The position numbers were made by a program, and so were the translations under genes. This document shows positions 57,338 through 64,000 of a DNA stretch of 64,000 nucleotides, piece by piece. The notes under the pieces are model-generated. The model made no database searches and was not told where the DNA came from. It saw nothing but the letters and a program-made list of their open reading frames with translations. The number at the start of each line of letters is the position of its first letter. Position 1 is the stretch's first letter. This DNA comes from Herminiimonas arsenicoxydans (GTDB taxonomy: Bacteria > Pseudomonadota > Gammaproteobacteria > Burkholderiales > Burkholderiaceae_D). The stretch is taken from NCBI GenBank assembly GCA_000026125.1, contig CU207211.1, positions 1,054,001 to 1,118,000 on the forward strand. Direction: 5' to 3'.

Positions 57338-59470
57338 TCACCGCTGCAGCAGCAGTTCAAAATGCTGGTGTGAAACCGGCCTGCTCATCAAATATCCCTG
57401 ACCTTCGTTACAGGCACTTTTCAGCAAGAACTGGAATTGCTCTTCCGTTTCTATTCCTTCCGCCAGTACCGTCAGATTCAGGTTGTGGCCGAGCGAGATG
57501 ATCGCCTTGACGATGGCGGCGCTATCCTGGCTGGTGGCGAGGTCGCGCACGAAGGATTGATCGATTTTCAAGGTGTCGACCGGGAAGCGCTTCAGATAAC
57601 TGAGGCTGGAATAGCCGGTGCCGAAATCGTCCAGCGAAATTTTTACGCCCAGCAGGCGCAGGCGGGTCAGTAGCGCAAACGATTTTTCCACATCGCTTGC
57701 CATCACGCTTTCGGTGATTTCCAGTTCCAGATATTGCGCTTCCAGCCCCGTTTCCGCCAATACCTGTTCTACCTGCTCGACGATATCACCGCGCGCCAGT
57801 TGACGCGACGACAGATTGACCGAGATCGTGATGGGCGCATAACCTGCCAGTTGCCAGGCACGATTCTGCCGGCAGGCGGTTTCCAATACCCATACACCGA
57901 TAGGGATGATCAGGCCGGTTTCTTCTGCCAGTGGAATGAAGCTGCCTGGCGACACCATGCCTTCTGCGCTGTTCCAGCGTATCAAGGCTTCGGCACCGAT
58001 GATGTCGCCGTTTGCGAGATTGATTTTCGGCTGGTAGTGCAGCACGAATTCGTGGTTCGGAATTGCCTGGCGCAGGCGATTGAGCAGCGCCAGCCTGTCG
58101 GTCGCGGTATCGTTCATTTCAGTTGCAAAGTACTGGAAATTATTGCGTCCCAGTTCTTTCGCCTTGTACATCGCGGAGTCGGCATTCTTCAGCAGCGTTT
58201 CTGCATCGCGCCCGTCATCCGGGCATAGCGTTACCCCTACACTGCAGGTGATGCGGAATTCCAGGCCGTTCGCCATCCACGGCTGTGCGACTTCGTGCAA
58301 TACGCGCTGCATGGTGTGCGTAATCGATTCTTCGCTGGGCTGGCTGGTGAGCAGCAACACGAATTCATCGCCACCCTGACGCGCCACGGTATCGCTTTCG
58401 CGCAGGCAGGAGGTCAGGCGTTGTGCGGTGATTTTCAGCAGCTCGTCGCCCACCTGATGGCCGAGGCTGTCGTTGATGAATTTGAATTGATCCAGATCCA
58501 GGAAGGCAATCGCGGTCAGATTGCCGTAGCGCGCCGAATGCAGGACAGCCTGCTGCATGCGATCGTAGAGCAGGGTGCGGTTAGGCAGGCCGGTCAGTGC
58601 ATCGTGCGTGGCCTGGAACTGGATTTCCGCTTCATGCAGCTTGCGCTCGGTGATGGCTTCCACCGTCCCTTCAAAAAACAGCAGCTCGCCCGTGCTGGTA
58701 TGTACGGCACGCGCATTTTCCGATATCCAGATGATGTCGCCATTGCTTTTGTATATGCGCGATTCGAAATTCGTGACGATGCCGTTCTCTGCCATCTGCC
58801 GCATGAATTCGATACGGCGCTGCGGATCGACATAGAGCTGGTGCTCTATGTCGCGCAGCATGGAAATCAGGTCTTGCGGCGTATCGTAGCCGTACATGCG
58901 CGCGAGTGCCGGATTGACCGCCAGATAGCCATTGCTGGGCGTCGATTGATAAATGCCTTCAATGGCGTTTTCGAATATGCTGCGATAGCGTCGCTCGGCT
59001 TCGCGCAATGCTTCGTCTGCCTGTTTGCGCTCGGTAATGTCCTGAATAAAACCTTCCAGTACACCCCATTTTTTGTTGTCGTGCATGGCGTTGGTGCCGC
59101 GTTCCCAGACCCAGCGCACTTCACCGTCGGCGCGCACGATGCGGTATTCGACATCGAAACGCCGATTGCCGGTGACGGCTTGCATGACTGCCGTGCGCAC
59201 GTATTCCCTGTCGTCGGGATGTGTAATGTCATCGTAGGAAACACGGCTGTTGAACAGGATGTCTTCTTCGGTGTAGCCGGTCAGTGCGAGGCAGCCTTCG
59301 CTGACGAACTCCATGGTCCATTGCTGGTCCAGGCGGCAACGGTAAACCATGCCTTCCAGGTTGGCCAGCAGCGTGCCCAGCAAACGGGCCTGCAAGCTTG
59401 GATCAGCGGGGTGAGAAGGCATCGTCAGCAGCATATTCAGGTAGTTGCAAAGATGGTCATGAGTGACCAT
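57338..59470 (-). CDS. PAS-PAS-GGDEF-EAL cyclic-di-GMP signalling protein
   Basis: A 710-residue soluble signalling protein. Two PAS/PAC sensor repeats (about 30-150 and 165-290, each ending like ITERK), then GGDEF with an intact GGDEF motif at 366-370 and EAL with intact EAL at 494-496 and DDFGTGYSS. Both domains have catalytic motifs, so it could make or break cyclic-di-GMP; which dominates is not predictable. No transmembrane segment. It reads leftward, downstream of the short-gene block. Confidence 0.93.
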   Translation of the reverse strand: MVTHDHLCNYLNMLLTMPSHPADPSLQARLLGTLLANLEGMVYRCRLDQQWTMEFVSEGCLALTGYTEEDILFNSRVSYDDITHPDDREYVRTAVMQAVTGNRRFDVEYRIVRADGEVRWVWERGTNAMHDNKKWGVLEGFIQDITERKQADEALREAERRYRSIFENAIEGIYQSTPSNGYLAVNPALARMYGYDTPQDLISMLRDIEHQLYVDPQRRIEFMRQMAENGIVTNFESRIYKSNGDIIWISENARAVHTSTGELLFFEGTVEAITERKLHEAEIQFQATHDALTGLPNRTLLYDRMQQAVLHSARYGNLTAIAFLDLDQFKFINDSLGHQVGDELLKITAQRLTSCLRESDTVARQGGDEFVLLLTSQPSEESITHTMQRVLHEVAQPWMANGLEFRITCSVGVTLCPDDGRDAETLLKNADSAMYKAKELGRNNFQYFATEMNDTATDRLALLNRLRQAIPNHEFVLHYQPKINLANGDIIGAEALIRWNSAEGMVSPGSFIPLAEETGLIIPIGVWVLETACRQNRAWQLAGYAPITISVNLSSRQLARGDIVEQVEQVLAETGLEAQYLELEITESVMASDVEKSFALLTRLRLLGVKISLDDFGTGYSSLSYLKRFPVDTLKIDQSFVRDLATSQDSAAIVKAIISLGHNLNLTVLAEGIETEEQFQFLLKSACNEGQGYLMSRPVSHQHFELLLQR

Positions 59471-59655
59471 GACCGTTACGGATTCCTCTGCATGTTGTCG
59501 CAGAAACGAATCGCAGGAAGCGAAGGATTATTTGCTACATAGCAATATCGATGCCATCGCATGTACGGCAATGATCACCAATATGGTGCGACTATTTTTT
59601 GCAGGAAGAGAAGCAAGTAAGCTTTGATGCTGCAGAATGCGGGGAATGAAAAATG

Positions 59656-59687
59656 CTGGCGGCATGAAAAATTGAGCATGCCGCCAG
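59656..59687 (-). terminator. Rho-independent terminator of the 56-residue ORF
   Basis: CTGGCGGCATG (59656-59666) pairs with CATGCCGCCAG (59677-59687). Read leftward it is followed by CATTTTTC. It starts 9 bp past the short gene at 59696-59866. Confidence 0.75.
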
Positions 59688-59695
59688 ATACTGTC

Positions 59696-59866
59696 TTAAC
59701 GCGGCTTGTCGATAATTTCCCGCGCCATGCGGTCTTGCCTGTCGTAGAAATCCAGCGAGCCGATGTCGCCGCTGTTGCGTTGCCTGTGCGGTACCAGATG
59801 CTCGACGTCGCGCATCAGTTCATCGTCGATTTCCATATCGTCTTCACTACCCCAGCTGGTATTCAT
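59696..59866 (-). CDS. Small acidic protein of 56 residues, unknown
   Basis: ATG at 59866 with a strong GGAGG five bases upstream; the product opens MNTSWGSEDDMEIDDELMRD and is acidic in the first half, more basic (RQDRMAREIIDKPR) at the end. No signal peptide, membrane helix or known domain. A terminator follows 9 bp downstream, and ribosome site and terminator together support a real gene. The next upstream gene in the same direction (ABM protein) ends 64 bp away. I do not recognise a family. Confidence 0.7.
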   Translation of the reverse strand: MNTSWGSEDDMEIDDELMRDVEHLVPHRQRNSGDIGSLDFYDRQDRMAREIIDKPR

Positions 59867-59930
59867 GTGTCCTCCGTAAGGCCGTTATTTTACGATGCGC
59901 TTACTCAAAGAGCCAGTTTTCGCTGCGTAC

Positions 59931-60260
59931 TTAACCGAGGGAATCCGGCACTTCGCCGTTGCCCGGCAGCTTGGCTGCCAGCACGGCAAACCTCTCAATG
60001 GCGGGTGCGTGCGCGAGCAGTGCGGCACCGGCGCTACCCAGCGCCTTGGCGATTTCGCCCTCGAGATGCGCCTGGCGGCCGGTCTCATCCGGGAATGCAT
60101 CGAAGATGCCGAAGGTTCTGGCGTCCAGCTTGATGGCAAACCATGCAGTCGTGGCCGGTTCGCCTATTGCAAATGACAATTGCGCACGCAGAAATTCTTC
60201 CAGTTCCTTTTCCTTGCCCGGTTTTGCTTCCAGGCGAACCTGCAATCCGACGTTAACCAT
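59931..60260 (-). CDS. Antibiotic-biosynthesis-monooxygenase (ABM) domain protein
   Basis: A 109-residue protein with the ABM ferredoxin-like fold: MVNVGLQVRLEAKPGKEKELEEFL, AWFAIKLDARTFGIFDAFPDETG, then RQAHLEGEIAKALG. Members are small dimers, some quinone or haem-degrading oxygenases, many of unknown role. A very strong AGGAGG lies 4 bases before the ATG. It is leftward and may form a unit with the 56-residue gene. Confidence 0.88.
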   Translation of the reverse strand: MVNVGLQVRLEAKPGKEKELEEFLRAQLSFAIGEPATTAWFAIKLDARTFGIFDAFPDETGRQAHLEGEIAKALGSAGAALLAHAPAIERFAVLAAKLPGNGEVPDSLG

Positions 60261-60477
60261 AGTGCCTCCTGTCGATGACGATTGAGTACATATGCGGCGT
60301 ATCCCGCCCGATGCTTGCTGCCTGCGGCATTAAATTGTAATCCTCATTGCCGCTTCATGCGCTTTCAGGGAGTTGTTTTTCGTGCGTCAGCTGTTCTGGC
60401 ATGGAGGTCGAGAATATAAACACACTCTGCGGATATGCCTTATCATCGTGGCCCGTTTCATTTACAGAGGTTTTTTC

Positions 60478-61728
60478 ATGGCAAACGCATGCGGCGTCGA
60501 TTTCGGGACGTCGAATTCGACCGTTGGCTGGAGTCGTCCCGGCGTTTCACCCTTGTTGCAGCTGGAAGATGGCAAAGTGACACTGCCATCCGTGATTTTT
60601 TTCAATGCCGATGAAGAGCAGGTGTATTACGGCCGCGCGGCGCTGGCCAACTATCTGCAAGGCTATGAAGGCCGTCTGATGCGCTCGCTGAAGAGCTTGC
60701 TGGGCACCAGTCTGATCGACGACCAGACCGAAGTGATGGGCAAGGCATTGCCATTCCGTACCTTGCTGACGCAATTCATCGCTGAATTGAAGCGCAGGGC
60801 CGAGACTGCGGCTGGACGTGAATTCAGCAGTGTGGTGCTGGGGCGCCCCGTGTTCTTCGTCGACGGCAATGAAGAGGCGGATATTCTGGCCGAAGATACC
60901 TTGTACGAAATCGCGCAATCGGTAGGCTTCAGGGATATCGATTTTCAATACGAGCCGATTGCTGCCGCTTTCGATTACGAGTCGCAGATAGAGCGTGAAG
61001 AACTGGTGTTGATCGCCGATATCGGCGGCGGTACTTCGGATTTTTCGCTGGTGCGACTGGCGCCGGAACGCGCAAAGAAAGCGGACAGGCGCGACGATAT
61101 CCTGGCTACCGGCGGCGTACATATAGGCGGGACCGATTTCGATAAATATCTGAGCCTGACCAGCATCATGCCGCAGCTGGGGCTGGGCAGCCGCCTGAAC
61201 AATAATAATGAAGTGCCATCCAGCTATTACTACAACCTGGCGACCTGGCACACGATCAATCTGGCGTACACGCAAAAAACCTGGTTGCAGATCAAGGACA
61301 TCTATCGCGATGCAATGGAAAAGGACAAGCTGGATAGCTTGTTGCACCTGATCGAACATCGTTCCGGCCACTGGCTGGCACTGAAGGCGGAAGAGGGGAA
61401 AATAGCCTTGTCGGCCGAGCTGGAAACGCAACTGGTGCTGGACAGGCTGGTGCCGGCGCATACGCTGACCTTGCGGCGCGATGAATTTGATGACGCGATA
61501 CACAAAATGGTGGCGGCTGTGGGCAGCACGGTGGCCAATCTGCTGCGCGATGCCGGCATCACTGCCGACCAGGTGGATACGGTGGTGTTTACCGGCGGTT
61601 CCAGCGGGGTTCATTTGCTGCGCGAAAAAATCGGCTCGCTGTTGCCGAACGCACGCCGTGTCGAAGGCGATCTGTTCGGCAGCATAGGCGCCGGCCTGGC
61701 GCTGGATGCCGTCAGAAAATTCGGTTGA
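60478..61728 (+). CDS. YegD-like Hsp70-family ATPase
   Basis: A 416-residue actin-fold Hsp70-related protein, shorter than DnaK (about 640) because the substrate-binding domain is absent. FGTSNSTVGWSRPG (phosphate 1), YEPIAAAFDYE, LIADIGGGTSDFSL (phosphate 2) and VVFTGGSSGVHLLREKI (adenosine) are present. E. coli YegD is a similar orphan of unclear function. The ATG at 60478 (MANACGVDFG) is preferred; an open frame starts 35 codons up. It is followed by three dyads and the ppx gene. Confidence 0.9.
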   Translation: MANACGVDFGTSNSTVGWSRPGVSPLLQLEDGKVTLPSVIFFNADEEQVYYGRAALANYLQGYEGRLMRSLKSLLGTSLIDDQTEVMGKALPFRTLLTQFIAELKRRAETAAGREFSSVVLGRPVFFVDGNEEADILAEDTLYEIAQSVGFRDIDFQYEPIAAAFDYESQIEREELVLIADIGGGTSDFSLVRLAPERAKKADRRDDILATGGVHIGGTDFDKYLSLTSIMPQLGLGSRLNNNNEVPSSYYYNLATWHTINLAYTQKTWLQIKDIYRDAMEKDKLDSLLHLIEHRSGHWLALKAEEGKIALSAELETQLVLDRLVPAHTLTLRRDEFDDAIHKMVAAVGSTVANLLRDAGITADQVDTVVFTGGSSGVHLLREKIGSLLPNARRVEGDLFGSIGAGLALDAVRKFG

Positions 61729-61744
61729 TGCCACAGATGAACTC

Positions 61745-61793
61745 AGCCATGCCGGACATGAAGGCATGGCTGGCATCGGCCATTTTAAAATGG
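61745..61793. repeat. Two tandem dyads downstream of yegD-like gene
   Basis: AGCCATGCC (61745-61753) pairs with GGCATGGCT (61763-61771); CCATTTTAAAATGG at 61780-61793 is a 14-bp palindrome. Together with the next entry, three dyads lie within 84 bp. No repeats elsewhere in the window look alike. Confidence 0.5.
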
Positions 61794-61800
61794 TATAAAC

Positions 61801-61828
61801 AATTTGCGCATTAATGCGCAAATTTTTT
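61801..61828 (+). terminator. Rho-independent terminator of the YegD-like gene
   Basis: AATTTGCGCATT (61801-61812) and AATGCGCAAATT (61813-61824) form a perfect palindrome, followed by T4 at 61825-61828 after the T2 of the arm. Confidence 0.75.
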
Positions 61829-62000
61829 ATGCGCACGGAAATACGAAGCGGGATGCGGATGGCGCCGGCACAAGTTGCTGCACACCGGATTGTCATGACA
61901 GCGACATAATGCAGGGTTAAGGTCACGGACTTTTCACGCGGACTATCTGCTCTCCGGCGATGCGCCGTGCATGAAACAGGCAGGTGTTTGAGGAGACAGG

Positions 62001-63458
62001 ATGTTTGCTGCAGTAGATTTGGGTTCCAATAGTTTCAGGCTGCATATCGGAAGGCATGACGGCGAAGTCATGCGCATCGTCAAGAGCGCACGCGATCCGG
62101 TGCGGCTGGGAGCAGGACTGGACAGCAAGGGGAATCTGACTGCAGCAGCCATGGAAGGCGCGCTCGCGTCACTGACGCGTTTCAATGCGATTTTAAGCAG
62201 TTACCCCTTGAGTGCCGTGCGGGTGGTTGCCACCAATACGATGCGTATTGCAAAAAACGCCGCCGTGTTTTTGCCGGCAGCGGAGGCTGCCATCGGTTAT
62301 CCGATCGAGATTATTTCCGGCGAAGAAGAAGGCCGTCTGATTTACATGGGCGTTGCCAGCACTTTGCCATCGGCTGCTGAGCGTCGCCTGGTGCTGGATA
62401 TCGGCGGCGGCTCTACCGAACTGATCCTGGGCAAGGGGCCGGAAATCGAACAGGTTGAATCATTCAGCATAGGCACGGTACCACAAACCATGTCATTTTT
62501 CCCCGATGGGCATATAGGCGCCATGGTTTTCGACGCTGCCGTGCTGTCGGCGCGTTCGCGTTTTGAAGATGCCGCGTCCACGTACACATCCGAACGCTGG
62601 TCGGCTGCCTATGGCTCATCCGGTACGATACGGGCGATTGCCGATGCCATCAGCAAGAATGGTCTGGGCGATGGCGCTTTATCCCTCAAGAGTATGGAGG
62701 CGCTCAAGCGCCGCCTGATCCAGTTCGGTCATGCAGGGAAAATTGATTTGATCGGCATGAAAGCCGATCGCGCCACCAGCATGGCCGGCGGTCTGGCGAT
62801 TTTGATCGCCGTCATGCAGGAACTGGGCATCAAGTCCATGAAGCCGGTTGATGCAGGCTTGCGCATGGGGGTGCTGTGGGATTTGCAACTGCGCGCCACC
62901 AAACGCGATCGTCGCGAACAATCGGTGCACGATTTCCAGCTGCGTTTTCATGCCGATGATGCGCGCGCTTGTCGTGTTGCGCACACTGCCAACGCCATGT
63001 TCGCCTTGCTCAAGCCGGCAGAGGATCACTACATCAAGCTGCTGAACTGGGCTGCGCTGCTGCATGAAATCGGTCTGGCGGTATCGCATAGCGGTTACCA
63101 CAAGCATGCCGCTTACATGATCGAAAATGCCGATCTGCCTGGCTTCACGACACGCGAACAGCGTGCGATGAGCTCTCTGGTGCTGGCGCAGAAGGGGAGC
63201 TTGCGCAAGGTCGGTGATGCCTTGCATGAGGGCGATTTCGCCAAGGCGGTGCTGGCCCTGCGACTGGCCGTGATGTTCCTGCATGCGCGCATCGATATCG
63301 AAGCGGAAGAAGTGCGATTGAAGATGAAAAACCGCATCGAAATCGAATTGCGCAAGGAATGGGTGAGCGCACACCCGACGCTGGCCTACTGGATGGAAAA
63401 GGAAAAGGAAGCCTGGGACGAAGTAGGCATCGATTTTTCAATCAGGCTGCATGGATGA
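62001..63458 (+). CDS. ppx: Exopolyphosphatase (Ppx/GppA family)
   Basis: A 485-residue Ppx/GppA phosphatase. The N-terminal half has the actin-like motifs AAVDLGSNSFRLHIG, EEEGRLIYMGV and LVLDIGGGSTELILG; the C-terminal HD-like domain (about 315-480, YIKLLNWAALLHEIG) follows. It hydrolyses polyphosphate or pppGpp; the family does not separate cleanly without alignment. ATG at 62001 with GAGGAGACAGG upstream. ppk is not in the window. Confidence 0.92.
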   Translation: MFAAVDLGSNSFRLHIGRHDGEVMRIVKSARDPVRLGAGLDSKGNLTAAAMEGALASLTRFNAILSSYPLSAVRVVATNTMRIAKNAAVFLPAAEAAIGYPIEIISGEEEGRLIYMGVASTLPSAAERRLVLDIGGGSTELILGKGPEIEQVESFSIGTVPQTMSFFPDGHIGAMVFDAAVLSARSRFEDAASTYTSERWSAAYGSSGTIRAIADAISKNGLGDGALSLKSMEALKRRLIQFGHAGKIDLIGMKADRATSMAGGLAILIAVMQELGIKSMKPVDAGLRMGVLWDLQLRATKRDRREQSVHDFQLRFHADDARACRVAHTANAMFALLKPAEDHYIKLLNWAALLHEIGLAVSHSGYHKHAAYMIENADLPGFTTREQRAMSSLVLAQKGSLRKVGDALHEGDFAKAVLALRLAVMFLHARIDIEAEEVRLKMKNRIEIELRKEWVSAHPTLAYWMEKEKEAWDEVGIDFSIRLHG

Positions 63459-63592
63459 GCCATGCATGCAGGCGCAAAGACCGGGATTGAACCATTTTCC
63501 CGCTACGTTTTCTGAGTAGGCGCAGCGCTTGCATGCCGTAAGGCGTTGCCATCAGCATCAGCAGTTCTGTTCATTTATTTCTGGAGTTTGTC

Positions 63593-64000
63593 TTGTTCAA
63601 TAGCATCGTCGATATCGTGTCGCAAAGCGGCTACCTGGGTATTTTTCTGCTGATGCTGGCGGAAAATGTGTTTCCACCGATTCCATCCGAATTGATCATG
63701 CCGCTGGCCGGCTTCGTTTCTGCGCGCGGCGAATTGAATATCGTGCTGGTCATACTGGCCGGCACCGCCGGTTCGGTCGTAGGCGCCTTGCCCTGGTATT
63801 ACGCCGGTGCGATCTTCGGCCAGCACAGGCTCAAGCGTATCGCCAACAAGCATGGCCGCTGGATGACACTGTCGTCGCGCGATATCGATGTTGCTTCCAT
63901 GTGGTTTGCACGTTATGGTGCGGCGGCGGTATTTTTCGGCCGCCTGATTCCGGCGATACGCACGCTGATCTCGGTGCCGGCCGGCATAGTGCATATGCCG
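63593..64000 (+). CDS. DedA-family membrane protein, N-terminal part
   Basis: 136 codons open to the window end, no stop. It starts at TTG (LFNSIVDIVSQSGYLGIF) with GGAG about 7 bases upstream. The DedA features are ENVFPPIPSELIMPLAGF, GSVVGALPWYYAGAIFG and FGRLIPAIRTLISVPAGI, with the conserved Arg and Pro residues of this superfamily (lipid flippase-like). It is 134 bp after ppx on the same strand. Confidence 0.88.
   Translation, partial: MFNSIVDIVSQSGYLGIFLLMLAENVFPPIPSELIMPLAGFVSARGELNIVLVILAGTAGSVVGALPWYYAGAIFGQHRLKRIANKHGRWMTLSSRDIDVASMWFARYGAAAVFFGRLIPAIRTLISVPAGIVHMP

Overview
The window is about 54-55 percent G+C, gene-dense, and reads as an ordinary chromosomal segment of a betaproteobacterium. 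Gene content and protein style (pgi-zwf-hexR-tal divergent from edd-eda, minCDE, dnaX-ybaB-recR, egtD-egtB, a class III alcohol dehydrogenase with S-formylglutathione hydrolase) point to Burkholderiales, most likely Oxalobacteraceae near Herminiimonas/Janthinobacterium. That placement is from recall of family sequences; no search was run. I see no rRNA, tRNA, CRISPR array, prophage or insertion sequence.

Layout. 1-3.6 kb: the end of an RND-efflux adaptor and its inner-membrane pump. 3.6-5.3 kb: an AidB-like acyl-CoA dehydrogenase. 5.5-8.6 kb: dnaX-ybaB-recR. 8.6-11.6 kb: a family III CoA-transferase, a 29-residue membrane protein, a PliI-like lysozyme inhibitor, a DUF488 protein and a VOC protein. 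11.7-17.5 kb: an Orn/Lys/Arg decarboxylase, a thyA-folA operon and an MsbA-type ABC exporter. 17.8-23.6 kb: ergothioneine genes egtD-egtB, an OmpA-like lipoprotein, a BON lipoprotein and gshA. 23.8-30.1 kb: a YgiQ radical-SAM protein, an unrecognised secretion- or flagella-like protein, a degenerate pseudouridine-synthase homologue and a chemoreceptor. 30.2-34.3 kb: formaldehyde detoxification (frmA-fghA) and minCDE. 34.5-43.6 kb: rdgC, a DUF2721 protein, a lipoprotein beta-carbonic anhydrase, yggX, argA, hrpA, dcd. 43.7-52.3 kb: a TMEM175-like channel and the sugar-phosphate cluster. 52.5-64 kb: an ABC-F ATPase, nadA-nadC, rpiA, a GGDEF-EAL protein, small proteins, a YegD-like Hsp70, ppx and the start of a DedA protein.

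How parts fit together. pgi, zwf, hexR and tal run leftward as one cluster, and edd-eda run rightward from the same intergenic region, which holds two HexR-like palindromes. Together they give Entner-Doudoroff flux from glucose-6-phosphate under probable HexR control; no lactonase (pgl) or gnd lies in the window. nadA and nadC overlap by 4 bp and supply de novo NAD. thyA and folA are coupled (dTMP synthesis produces the dihydrofolate that FolA reduces) and share a terminator. egtD/egtB and, 2 kb away, gshA serve low-molecular-weight thiol chemistry; frmA/fghA consume glutathione adducts.

The most interesting signals are in or beside otherwise standard genes. dnaX has an A9 run where a -1 shift meets a stop at once, followed by a stem-loop (a probable tau/gamma switch). 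An RsuA-family protein carries Glu where the catalytic Asp should be. There are HexR-like operators, a possibly leaderless hrpA mRNA, a 13-codon ORF with a strong ribosome site overlapping the CoA-transferase start, and two small proteins (29 and 56 residues). I did not find a clear new defence or mobile system.
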